DNA of 64,000 bases, from contig DASXEH010000081.1 of the NCBI GenBank assembly GCA_036490215.1, positions 62,001 to 126,000 on the forward strand, given 5' to 3'. Positions 8,541 through 16,017 of this stretch are shown here, piece after piece. The translations under genes were made by a program, and so were the position numbers. The notes beneath the pieces are model-generated. The model worked only from the letters and a program-made list of their open reading frames with translations. It ran no database searches and had not been told where the DNA came from. Every line of letters begins with the position of its first letter. The stretch's first letter is position 1. This DNA comes from JASHSH01 sp036490215. Lineage in GTDB: Bacteria > Pseudomonadota > Alphaproteobacteria > Rhodospirillales > Magnetospirillaceae.

Positions 8541-9065
8541 TTACGAGTCGTACGCCACCATTGAGGTGAGCGGCGCGTCGATCGCTTTGCGCCCATCGAG
8601 GAAGGTCAGCTCGATGATGCAAGCCGCGCCCACCACATCGGCCTTCATATGGCGCAGCAACGCGATTGCGGCGGCCATGGTGCCGCCTGTGGCGACCAGA
8701 TCGTCGAGCACGATCACGCGTTGGCCGGGTTTCACCATGTCTTCCTGAATCTCGATCACGTCCGTGCCGTATTCGAGTTCGTATTCCAGCCGCACTGTCT
8801 TACCCGGCAACTTGCCTTCCTTGCGCGCCATGACGAAACCAGTGCCGAGCTTGAGTGCCAGCGGCGCTGCGACGAGGAAGCCGCGCGACTCAATCCCTAC
8901 CAGCAGATCGGGATGATGCGCCGTCGCAGCGCGGGCCAGCCGACCCATCGTCACCTGCCAAGCATCGGGATGCGCGAGCAGCGTCGAGATATCGTAAAAG
9001 AGAATGCCCGGCTTCGGGAAATCCGGAATCTGCCGGATATGGTCCTTCAAATTCATGGCGTTCAT
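8541..9065 (-). CDS. apt: adenine phosphoribosyltransferase
   Basis: A 174-residue purine-salvage enzyme converting adenine and PRPP to AMP. The PRPP-binding loop VIVLDDLVATGGTM, the flexible RKEGKLPGKT loop and the GIESRGF segment are intact. The start is either ATG 9065 or ATG 9056 (MNLKDHIRQIPDFPKPG), and the latter matches family N-termini just as well. It stands alone on the minus strand, with the interspersed repeat just beyond its 3' end. Confidence 0.95.
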   Translation of the reverse strand: MNAMNLKDHIRQIPDFPKPGILFYDISTLLAHPDAWQVTMGRLARAATAHHPDLLVGIESRGFLVAAPLALKLGTGFVMARKEGKLPGKTVRLEYELEYGTDVIEIQEDMVKPGQRVIVLDDLVATGGTMAAAIALLRHMKADVVGAACIIELTFLDGRKAIDAPLTSMVAYDS

Positions 9066-9127
9066 CGCGCTCCCCCGAGCATCCTAAAGGCGGGAGTGCC
9101 GATGGTAACGGTAATGACATAGTGGCG

Positions 9128-9475
9128 CTACCCCTTTGGGGATGCTGCCCAATTCTGCAACAGGCTCGCGATGCGATGGACCACGCCGGGCCAATCCCCC
9201 GGCTGTACCTGCCGGACAATGCGCATCGTCGGATACCAGGGCGAATCGTCGCGCCCCTCCATCCACCGCCAGCAACCATCGAAGCGCGACATCATCCAAA
9301 CCGGCTTGCCGAGCGCACCCGCCAGATGGGCAACGGCGGTATCGACCGTGATCATCAAATCGAGGCCGGCGACCAACGCCGCCGTGCCGGCAAAATCGTC
9401 GATCTCGTCCATCCAGTGAGCAATGTCGAAACCCACCATCAGCGTTCTCAACTGATCCGCCGGCGCACCTTTCTG
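9128..9475 (-). pseudogene. 3' remnant of a TPR/glycosyltransferase-family-9-like protein
   Basis: The frame reads QKGAPADQL, then about 105 residues with VDTAVAHLAGALGKPVW, FDGCWRWMEGRDDSPWYP and MRIVRQ. This is the nucleotide-sugar-binding end of the large TPR-containing glycosyltransferases. Immediately upstream in the same frame are stop codons (9476-9478 and 9488-9490), and no matching N-terminal half lies nearby. Only a TTG at 9451 could start it. The remainder of the gene, normally several hundred residues, is gone. This is best read as a decayed fragment. Confidence 0.7.
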
Positions 9476-9586
9476 CTAACGGGCTGACTAAATTTTTACG
9501 CGGCGGGCGACGGAAGAACCGCCGGGGCGCGTAGGCATCGCGGCGCCACGTTGTATAGGTTCTGCCCTATGCGATAAACTGCCCGG

Positions 9587-10396
9587 ATGACGGACAGCAT
9601 CGCCCTCGAAGCGTTCATCGATCGTCATCGCCGACTCTTCGTTTTGACGGGCGCGGGCTGCAGCACGAATTCGGGCATTCCCGACTACCGTGATGCCGAC
9701 GGCAAGTGGAAGCGCACGCCGCCGATGACCTATCAGAGCTTCACCGGCGATCCTTTGAAGCGGCGGCGCTATTGGGCACGCAGCCTGATCGGCTGGCAGC
9801 GCTTCGGCCAGGCCAGACCGAACGACACCCATCGCGCGCTGGCCAAGCTGGAGGTGGCCGGGCGCAGCGAGATCCTGCTGACGCAGAATGTCGACCGCCT
9901 CCATCAGGCCGCCGGCAGCGCGCAAGTGATCGACCTGCATGGCCGGCTCGATCTTGTTCGCTGCCTCGACTGCGACCACCGGATGTCGCGCGCGGCGTTC
10001 CAGGACCAGCTCGTGGCGCTGAATCCGGACTGGCTTCACCTCACCGCCGACGACGCGCCGGACGGCGACGCCGATCTCGATGGGCAGGACTTCGCCTCCT
10101 TCGAGATTCCGCCCTGCCCCGACTGCGGCGGGCTGCTGAAACCGGATGTCGTGTTCTTCGGCGAGAACGTGCCGCGCGACCGCGTGCAGGCGGCGATGGA
10201 TCATCTCGCCCAGGCCGATGCCATGCTGATCGTCGGCTCGTCGCTGATGGTCTATTCCGGTTTCCGCTTCGTCGAAGCGGCTGCCCGCGCAGGCAAGCCC
10301 ATGGCCGCCGTCAATCTCGGCCGTACCCGCGCCGATGATCTGCTGGAACTGAAGGTCGAGCGGTCCTGCGCTGAGGCGCTGGCGTTTTTGCTCTGA
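9587..10396 (+). CDS. sirtuin, NAD-dependent protein deacylase
   Basis: A 269-residue Sir2-family enzyme removing acyl groups from lysines with NAD+. The NAD-binding GAGCSTNSGIPDYRD starts at residue 22, TQNVDRLH is present, the catalytic histidine is H118 in DLHG, and the zinc ligands are C126/C129 and C177/C180. VGSSLMVYSG completes the Rossmann fold. The N-terminus and the GCSTNSGIPDYRD wording resemble the SIRT4-like class. The last ten codons are duplicated 860 bases downstream in front of tRNA-Pro (see the repeat entries). Confidence 0.93.
   Translation: MTDSIALEAFIDRHRRLFVLTGAGCSTNSGIPDYRDADGKWKRTPPMTYQSFTGDPLKRRRYWARSLIGWQRFGQARPNDTHRALAKLEVAGRSEILLTQNVDRLHQAAGSAQVIDLHGRLDLVRCLDCDHRMSRAAFQDQLVALNPDWLHLTADDAPDGDADLDGQDFASFEIPPCPDCGGLLKPDVVFFGENVPRDRVQAAMDHLAQADAMLIVGSSLMVYSGFRFVEAAARAGKPMAAVNLGRTRADDLLELKVERSCAEALAFLL
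10365..10396 (+). repeat. direct repeat copy 1: 3' tail of the sirtuin gene
   Basis: These 32 bases encode the sirtuin C-terminus SCAEALAFLL plus the stop. They recur at 11229-11260 with 28 of 32 identical bases. All four differences are transitions, which keep the reading CAEALAFL and the stop codon. Confidence 0.7.
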
Positions 10397-10400
10397 CCTT

Positions 10401-10937
10401 CTATCGGGTTGGCCAGCCGCGCTTCTGCGCGCGATCGAGCGCCGTTCGCACGACCCGGCGATGGAGGGGAGCGATGAGGGCAATGTAGGCGCGCCCCAGC
10501 AGACGATTGTAAAAGACGAGCGTGGTCACGGTCAGTCGGCGGGGGCGGCCTTGCGATGCCGGCTGCACGAGCAACGACGCACGAAAATCGAGATGCGTGT
10601 CGTCTTCGCCGAGAATGATCTCGCCTTCGTGCCGCTCGATCACCCGAAAGATATCGATCCGATCGCCCTCCATGGTTTGGAGGTCGGCGGCTCTCTTAAG
10701 GCCAAAAGGCCGCACCAGCACGTCTCGTAATTTCAGCAGCATCGCGACCCATTCGGCGGACTCTGAAAAAACATGCCGCGCGAGAGTCTCGGCATCGCCG
10801 GATGCCGCTTCTGGCAAGTCGACCGAAAACGCGTCAGCAAAATCGGCTCGGTGGTAAGACGAGTTGAGCCGTGACGCTGACGGCAAGTCGTCCTTCCGAA
10901 CGATTGCCCAGGCATGGTGTCGGGCCGTCTCAATCAT
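10401..10937 (-). CDS. DUF2867 family protein
   Basis: A 178-residue protein starting at the ATG at 10937 (MIETARHHAWAIVRK). The GEIILGEDDTHLDFRASLLV core and the C-terminal NRLLGRAYIALIAPLHRRVV segment match the DUF2867 family, whose function is unknown; family members are often fused to or placed near NAD(P)-binding sugar epimerase-like proteins. No signal peptide or membrane segment is visible. Its start overlaps by 8 bases the ancestral stop of the cyclase remnant upstream, so the two once formed an operon. It converges with the sirtuin gene with only 4 bases between them. Confidence 0.75.
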   Translation of the reverse strand: MIETARHHAWAIVRKDDLPSASRLNSSYHRADFADAFSVDLPEAASGDAETLARHVFSESAEWVAMLLKLRDVLVRPFGLKRAADLQTMEGDRIDIFRVIERHEGEIILGEDDTHLDFRASLLVQPASQGRPRRLTVTTLVFYNRLLGRAYIALIAPLHRRVVRTALDRAQKRGWPTR

Positions 10938-11227
10938 GGCTCGTCCGCACCAGGGCAAACACAGGCACCGGCCTTTCAAATCCCTTCAGGACCTGCGGCC
11001 CCAAGGCATATAGTGGCACCGCTTGTGCGACAGTCGATGAGTATCTGCCGGTCGGCGGCCAGCGAACAGAGTCGCGATGCGAGATCGGTGACGGTTCCGA
11101 TCACTGCGTAGTCGGGACGGCCCTCACAGCCGATACGTCCTACCGTAGCCTCGCCGGCGCCCCGCATTCCAGACTCGGCACGGCGCCAAACTAACATTGC
11201 GCGACCATGATCGGAACGCAGCAGCAA
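10930..11227 (-). pseudogene. frameshifted 3' remnant of a class III adenylate/guanylate cyclase
   Basis: Reading the minus strand, GEATVGRIGCEGRPDYAVIG and TDLASRLCSLAADRQILID are the end of a class III nucleotide cyclase catalytic domain. Near 11028-11034 the frame breaks. One frame over, the family sequence continues as AQAVPLYALGPQVLKGF, then ERPVPVFALVRTSHD, and ends at a TGA (10930-10932) overlapping the DUF2867 start. No upstream catalytic half exists; beyond 11227 the sequence becomes the duplicated sirtuin tail. The fragment is therefore both truncated and frameshifted. Confidence 0.75.
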
Positions 11228-11228
11228 C

Positions 11229-11260
11229 CCTGCGCCGAAGCGCTGGCGTTTTTGTTTTGA
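11229..11260 (+). repeat. direct repeat copy 2: orphan sirtuin 3' tail
   Basis: A second copy of the sirtuin gene's last 32 bases (28/32 identical to 10365-10396), reading CAEALAFLF and a stop. It has no gene body attached and lies 28 bases before the tRNA-Pro. It implies a past duplication or a recombination event bracketing the DUF2867/cyclase segment. Confidence 0.65.
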
Positions 11261-11287
11261 TCAGGCGGGAATGGGTGAAATCGACCG

Positions 11288-11364
11288 ATGGTCGGAGTAA
11301 GAGGATTCGAACCTCCGGCCCCTGCCTCCCGAAGACAGTGCTCTACCAGGCTGAGCTATACTCC
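11288..11364 (-). tRNA. tRNA-Pro (CGG anticodon)
   Basis: On the minus strand the 77-base cloverleaf runs from CGGAGTA (acceptor) through TAGCTCAGCCTGGTAGAGCA (D arm) and the anticodon stem CTGTC/GGCAG. The anticodon loop is TTCGGGA (anticodon CGG, reading CCG). The T arm has GGTTCGAATCC, the acceptor strand is TACTCCG, and an encoded ACCA ends it. All stems pair. Confidence 0.93.
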
Positions 11365-11405
11365 GACCGGGCCGATTTCCGCCCGCAAGCGGGCGAAGGC
11401 GCTTC

Positions 11406-11434
11406 TTATAGCGTTCTCGCGCGTCGCGCGCAAA
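11406..11434 (-). promoter_or_regulatory. putative sigma-70-type promoter of tRNA-Pro
   Basis: On the minus strand TTGCGC (11434-11429) and TATAAG (11411-11406) are separated by exactly 17 bases. They end about 42 bases before the tRNA 5' end. A short GC hairpin, CGCCCGC with GCGGGCG (11379-11394), lies between the promoter and the tRNA. Confidence 0.4.
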
Positions 11435-11442
11435 CAGGGAAA

Positions 11443-12468
11443 TCAGTAGGCGCGTTCGACCGAAAAATCGACGATTCCCAACAGGATGGACTTGACCACC
11501 CCGTCCGGGAAGATGCCGAGAGCATCTTTGGCGATGGCGCCGTAATGCCGGGCGCGCTGAACCGAATCGGCCAGGCAGCGGTGTTTTTCGAGCAAGCCAA
11601 TGGCGCGGCGGAGGTCGGCATCCTCGGGCGCCTGTTCCAGATCTTCCAGTGTCCGGCGCCAGAAGGCCCGTTCTTCCTCGTCGCCACGGCGATAGGCGAG
11701 GATGACCGGCAGGGTAATCTTGCCTTCGCGGAAGTCGTCACCGATCGCCTTGCCCAGCTTTTCCTGCCGCGCCGAATAATCGAGCACGTCATCGATCAGC
11801 TGGAAGGCGATGCCGAGATTGAGCCCGTAGGAGTCGAGCGCGTCTTCCTCGGCCTTGGGCCGCTCGGCCACCACCGCGCCGATGCGCGCGGCCGCCGCGA
11901 ACAAAGCCGCCGTCTTGGCGCGCACCACATCGAGATAGGCGTCTTCATTGGTGTCGGTATCGTTGGCGGTGGTGAGCTGCAGCACCTCGCCCTCGGCGAT
12001 CACCGAGGAGGCACGCGACAGGATCGCCAGCACGCGCAAGCTGCCGTCTTCCACCATCAGTTCGAAGGCGCGCGAGAACAGGAAATCGCCCACCAGCACG
12101 CTGGCCTTGTTGCCCCAGAGCGCATTGGCCGAGGCAAGCCCACGACGCAGGCTGCTCTCATCGACCACGTCGTCATGGAGCAGGGTCGCGGTATGGATGA
12201 ACTCGACGCAGGCCGAGAGTTTGATATGCCGCCGTCCGCCATAACCGCAGAGCTTGGCCGCGGCGAGGGTCAGCATCGGGCGCAGGCGTTTGCCGCCGGC
12301 GGCGACAATATGGCCGGCCAACTCGGGGATCAGCGCCACCGGGCTGTGCATGCGTTCGATGATGGCGGTGTTCACCAGCGCCAGATCGTCCCCGACCAGG
12401 GCCGCCAGCTGATCGAGGGATGCGCCCTTGCGCTCCCGTTCCTCGTCTAGATCGACAATAACCGCCAC
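11443..12468 (-). CDS. ispB: octaprenyl/polyprenyl diphosphate synthase
   Basis: A trans-prenyltransferase making the polyprenyl chain of ubiquinone. The two aspartate-rich motifs LLHDDVVDES and QLIDDVLDYS, GGKRLRP and the GKAIGDDFREGKITLP segment are intact. I place the start at the GTG at 12468 (341 residues, VAVIVDLDEERER) because GAGGG precedes it and the family N-terminus begins about there; a GTG at 12522 would add 18 unconserved residues. It is divergent from the methyltransferase gene at 12637. Confidence 0.9.
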   Translation of the reverse strand: MAVIVDLDEERERKGASLDQLAALVGDDLALVNTAIIERMHSPVALIPELAGHIVAAGGKRLRPMLTLAAAKLCGYGGRRHIKLSACVEFIHTATLLHDDVVDESSLRRGLASANALWGNKASVLVGDFLFSRAFELMVEDGSLRVLAILSRASSVIAEGEVLQLTTANDTDTNEDAYLDVVRAKTAALFAAAARIGAVVAERPKAEEDALDSYGLNLGIAFQLIDDVLDYSARQEKLGKAIGDDFREGKITLPVILAYRRGDEEERAFWRRTLEDLEQAPEDADLRRAIGLLEKHRCLADSVQRARHYGAIAKDALGIFPDGVVKSILLGIVDFSVERAY

Positions 12469-12636
12469 GCGACCCTCGAAATCTGTCCCAAAAAATCCTG
12501 GAACAACCCCTAGCCGAACCACCCCGGCAATTTCAACGATTTACCGCCAAAATGGTTCCGCAGCTTAGGATTGCGCCTCGGTAGGGGTCAAGTTTACAAC
12601 CGGAGGCAAACAAACGAGGAATCCAGCAGGAATCCG

Positions 12637-13371
12637 ATGGGGGAAGCGGTAACCGAGGACCGGCTGGTGGATGGGCGGGTGCGTCTGTTGCAGCCCGTGG
12701 ATGGCTATCGCGCCGCCATCGACCCTGTTTTCCTGGCCGCCATGGTCACAGCCGGCCCGGGGGAACGGGTTCTCGATGCGGGTTGCGGCGCCGGGGCGGC
12801 CACCCTGTGCCTGGCCGCCCGTAATACCGAATGCAAGATCGTCGGGCTCGAACTCGACCCGGCCATGTTCGACCTGGCCAAGCGCAATGTGGCCCTGAAC
12901 GGGGTCGAAAAGCGGGTCGATCTGATCCAGGGCAATATCGCTGCCGCCCCGCCCCGATTGGCCCCGGGCACCTTCCATCACGTGATGACCAACCCGCCCC
13001 ATCTGGCAGCCGGAACCCGCCCCACCGACCCCGGGCGGGCCGCCGCCCATATGGAGGGCGAGGTCGATCTCGATGCCTGGATTCTGGCCTGTATCACGCT
13101 TCTGCGGCCCAAAGGGGTACTCGCCGTCGTCCATCGGGCCGACCGGCTGGACGATCTTTTGGCCTCGCTGCGCCAGCGCGCGGGCGAGATCGCCGTTCTG
13201 CCCCTGTGGCCCATGAAGGACCGCCCGGCCAAGCGCGTGTTGGTGCGGGCGCGCAAGGGCGTGGGCGGGCCGACCAGCCTGTTGCCGGGGCTGGTCCTGC
13301 ATGAGGCCGACGGGCGCTATACGGAAGCCGCCGAGGCCGTGCTGCGCGGCGGCCAGGGCCTTGAATTTTGA
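12637..13371 (+). CDS. class I methyltransferase, TrmN6/YfiC-like
   Basis: A 244-residue SAM-dependent methyltransferase. VLDAGCGAGAATLCLA (motif I, residues 45-60), GLELDPAM (motif II) and the catalytic TNPPH (118-122) are seen. The NPP[YH] signature and the N-terminal Q-x-x-x-GYR-x-x-xDP pattern match the enzymes that methylate adenine-37 of tRNA-Val. The His in place of the usual Tyr or Phe of NPPY is common among alphaproteobacterial members. The ATG at 12637 has AGGA 6 bases upstream; an ATG at 12571 would add 22 residues without support. It is divergent from ispB, so both promoters share 12469-12636. Confidence 0.82.
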   Translation: MGEAVTEDRLVDGRVRLLQPVDGYRAAIDPVFLAAMVTAGPGERVLDAGCGAGAATLCLAARNTECKIVGLELDPAMFDLAKRNVALNGVEKRVDLIQGNIAAAPPRLAPGTFHHVMTNPPHLAAGTRPTDPGRAAAHMEGEVDLDAWILACITLLRPKGVLAVVHRADRLDDLLASLRQRAGEIAVLPLWPMKDRPAKRVLVRARKGVGGPTSLLPGLVLHEADGRYTEAAEAVLRGGQGLEF

Positions 13372-13455
13372 AAGAAATCCGCCCGCCGGGCTTGCCCTAT
13401 TCGGGTTTCCCATCCATCTCTTGGCAGCACCCTTAAGGGCAGGATAAAGATAGCC

Positions 13456-14406
13456 ATGGCTTTCATGCAGACACCCGGCGCTCCGAGCGCCCCCGGCGAT
13501 TTGGGCGGCCCTGCTGCCGACGCCGACACCGTCATCAACGGTTCCACCCAGACCTTCGTCGAGGACGTCATCGAAGCGTCGATGAAGCAGCCGGTGATCG
13601 TCGACTTCTGGGCCACCTGGTGCGGCCCGTGTAAGACGCTAGGCCCGATCATCGAGAAAGCCGTGCGCGACACCAAGGGTGCGGTGAAGCTCGTGAAGAT
13701 CGACGTCGATCGCAATCAGGAGATCGCGCAGCAGCTGCGCATCCAGTCGATCCCGGCGGTCTATGCCTTCTCCGGCGGACGCCCGGTGGATGGGTTCGTC
13801 GGCGCGCTGCCCGAAAGCCAGGTGAAGACTTTCATCCAGCGCCTGATTGCCACGGCCGGTCAGGGCGGTGATGCCGCCGCCGCGATCGAGGAAGCCCTGA
13901 CCGAAGCCAAATCCCTGTTGGATTCCGGTGATGCCGCCTCGGCGCTCGAAATCTATCAGAGCGTGATGGGCGAAGACCCGGCCAACGCCGTGGCTGCCGC
14001 GGGCACACTGCGCGCGCTGATCGCGCTCGGCCACACTGACGAAGCCAAGACGCTGCTCGAGAGTCTGCCGCCTGAACTGGCCAAGCATGCCGATGTGGTT
14101 GCGGTGAAGACCTCGATGGAACTGGCCGCCGAAGCGAGCAAGGCCGGCCCGACCGACGAACTCGAAAAGCGCGTCGCTGCCGACGCCAACGATCATCAGG
14201 CGCGTTTCGATCTGGCTTCGGCACAATTCGCCGCCGGTCAGCGCGAAGCAGCGATTGATCAGCTGCTCGAACTCTTCCGCCGCAACCGCAGTTGGAACGA
14301 AGAGGCTGCGCGCAAGCAGCTGGTGAAATTCTTCGAGGCGATGGGCCCGGTGGATGAACTGACCGTTGCCGGGCGCAAGCGGCTCTCGTCTCTGATGTTC
14401 TCGTGA
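13456..14406 (+). CDS. cnoX: thioredoxin-TPR co-chaperone CnoX (YbbN family)
   Basis: A 316-residue protein with an N-terminal thioredoxin domain (about 25-135) and C-terminal TPR-like helices (about 140-310). The active site is WCGPC (C56/C59), so it is potentially redox-active, unlike the E. coli homologue, which lacks CxxC. CnoX proteins protect clients under oxidative stress and pass them to GroEL. The next two genes, Lon-domain and Trm112-like, follow at 34 and 15 bases and form a cluster seen across alphaproteobacteria. The ATG at 13456 is preceded by AGGATAAAGATAGCC. Confidence 0.92.
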   Translation: MAFMQTPGAPSAPGDLGGPAADADTVINGSTQTFVEDVIEASMKQPVIVDFWATWCGPCKTLGPIIEKAVRDTKGAVKLVKIDVDRNQEIAQQLRIQSIPAVYAFSGGRPVDGFVGALPESQVKTFIQRLIATAGQGGDAAAAIEEALTEAKSLLDSGDAASALEIYQSVMGEDPANAVAAAGTLRALIALGHTDEAKTLLESLPPELAKHADVVAVKTSMELAAEASKAGPTDELEKRVAADANDHQARFDLASAQFAAGQREAAIDQLLELFRRNRSWNEEAARKQLVKFFEAMGPVDELTVAGRKRLSSLMFS

Positions 14407-14440
14407 CCGTGTTCACCCGCTTCGTCCGGATCTGACAGCG

Positions 14441-15172
14441 ATGCCGGCGCGCTCCTCAGCTCTACGCTACGAGGACCTGCCGGCTGTCCTTCCCATCTTC
14501 CCCTTGCCGGGCGCTGTGCTGTTGCCCGAGGGACGCCTGCCGCTCAATATTTTCGAGCCGCGCTATCTGGCGATGATCGAGGATGCGCTGGCGGCCAAGC
14601 GGCTGATCGGTATGATCCAACCGACCGGCCCGGTTGCGGTCGAGATGGGGCCGATCGGCGGCATGTCGGGCAGCATCGTCACCACGCCGCCGGATAAAAA
14701 CACCGAGCCCGCGCTTTACGAGACGGGATGCGCCGGCCGCATCGTATCCTTCACCGAGACCGGCGATGGCCGCTTCCTGATCACTTTGGCTGGTGTGTGC
14801 CGTTTCCGCGTCGCGCGCGAAGTGGAAGGCGCTCGTGGCTATCGCCGCGTCACGCCCGATTGGAAGCCATTCCGCTCCGACATGGAACCCCCGGCCAACG
14901 CGGCCGAGTTGAATATCGAGCGGCCCAAGCTTCTCGCCGCGTTGCGTGGTTACCTCGCGCTGAACGAGATGGAAGTGGATTGGTCGGCGATCGAGGGCGC
15001 GCCCGATGCGGCCCTGGCGATCGTGCTGACGATGTCGTGCCCCTTTGAGCCACGCGAGAAACAAGCGCTGCTCGAATGCGCCACACCCACACAGCGCGCC
15101 AGTCTGCTTGTAGCGCTGATGGAAATGGCGATCGTCGAAGGCCGGAGCGGCGGCGCGCCGATGAAACAGTAA
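14441..15172 (+). CDS. Lon N-terminal-like (LON substrate-binding) domain protein
   Basis: A 243-residue protein made only of the Lon substrate-recognition domain, without ATPase or protease parts. LPIFPLPGAVLLPEGRLPLNIFEPRY and the FLITLAGVCRFRV segment are typical of the stand-alone LON-domain family next to cnoX-type genes. A role in recognising damaged proteins is plausible from the domain and the cnoX neighbour, but it is not established. It lies 34 bases after cnoX and 15 before the Trm112-like gene, so it is probably co-transcribed. Confidence 0.88.
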   Translation: MPARSSALRYEDLPAVLPIFPLPGAVLLPEGRLPLNIFEPRYLAMIEDALAAKRLIGMIQPTGPVAVEMGPIGGMSGSIVTTPPDKNTEPALYETGCAGRIVSFTETGDGRFLITLAGVCRFRVAREVEGARGYRRVTPDWKPFRSDMEPPANAAELNIERPKLLAALRGYLALNEMEVDWSAIEGAPDAALAIVLTMSCPFEPREKQALLECATPTQRASLLVALMEMAIVEGRSGGAPMKQ

Positions 15173-15187
15173 AACAAGGATGTTGCG

Positions 15188-15382
15188 ATGAGCGAACGGA
15201 CGCTGGGCGTCGACCCCAAACTGCTGGAAATTCTGGTCTGCCCGGTGACCAAGGGGCCGTTGCGCTATGACGCCGAGCACCAGGAATTGATCAGCGATAA
15301 GGCCCATCTAGCTTACCCGATCCGCGACGGCATCCCGATCATGCTGCCGAGCGAGGCGCGGCAGATCGAAGACGGGAAATAA
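15188..15382 (+). CDS. Trm112-like (UPF0434) small zinc-ribbon-type protein
   Basis: A 64-residue protein with the LLEILVCPVTKGPL start, YDAEHQELIS and a C-terminal LAYPIRDGIPIMLPSEAR. This matches the Trm112/UPF0434 family, whose eukaryotic members activate methyltransferases. Only one Cys of the usual zinc site is present (CPVTKGPL), as in many bacterial members. It is the last gene of the cnoX - LON - Trm112 group. The 167-base gap to ccmE that follows shows no gene. Confidence 0.9.
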   Translation: MSERTLGVDPKLLEILVCPVTKGPLRYDAEHQELISDKAHLAYPIRDGIPIMLPSEARQIEDGK

Positions 15383-15549
15383 AACACGAATCAAAGCGGT
15401 AAAGGGTTGGGAAACCCGCTGCAGACCGGTGTGGCGTAACGGCTCGCATCGGTTCATTATCCCGCTTTCCTTGAGCATTTTGTGATGTCTGTTGCGATGT
15501 TCGTGGCTGTGTCTGCCTGTCTGTTTGGTTCGCTCCTCGGAGTTCGTTC

Positions 15550-16017
15550 ATGACGCGCAAGCGCCGCCGCCTCATCCTGGTGGTGACGGGCCTGGCCGCG
15601 CTGGGCGTGGCGACGGGGCTGATCCTGTCCGCTATGGGTGACAGCCTGGTGTTCTTCTACAGCCCGTCCGATCTCGCCGAGCAGCACATTCCCGCCGGCC
15701 GTCATGCGCGCATCGGCGGTTTGGTCGAAGACGGCAGCGTGCAGCACACGGCGGATGGCAAGACCGTCCATTTCAAGATCACCGACGGCAAGCATGATGT
15801 GCCCGTGGTCTACACCGGCGGGTTGCCCGATCTGTTCCGCGAGGGCCAGGGCGTGGTGGCCGAAGGCACCGTCGGTGACGCGTCCGAGTTGACCGCGACG
15901 ACAGTGCTGGCCAAGCACGACGAGAAATACATGCCGAAGGAAGTGGTCGACGCCCTGAAGAAGTCCGGCGAATGGCGCGGCGATGGCGCCTCCCCGGGAG
16001 CATCGGCAGCAAAATGA
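15550..16017 (+). CDS. ccmE: cytochrome c maturation heme chaperone CcmE
   Basis: A 155-residue periplasmic protein anchored by one N-terminal helix (about 8-28). CcmE binds heme covalently through a histidine and hands it to apocytochromes. The heme-binding segment AKHDEKYMPKEV carries H123 and Y127. It starts a five-gene ccmEFGHI run with overlapping stops and starts (ATGA with ccmF). The export genes ccmABCD, which usually precede it, are not in this window. Confidence 0.96.
   Translation: MTRKRRRLILVVTGLAALGVATGLILSAMGDSLVFFYSPSDLAEQHIPAGRHARIGGLVEDGSVQHTADGKTVHFKITDGKHDVPVVYTGGLPDLFREGQGVVAEGTVGDASELTATTVLAKHDEKYMPKEVVDALKKSGEWRGDGASPGASAAK

Noticed and set aside
11197..12450. 417-codon open frame on the plus strand
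   Set aside because: It overlaps the tRNA-Pro and is antisense to ispB, so it is a shadow.
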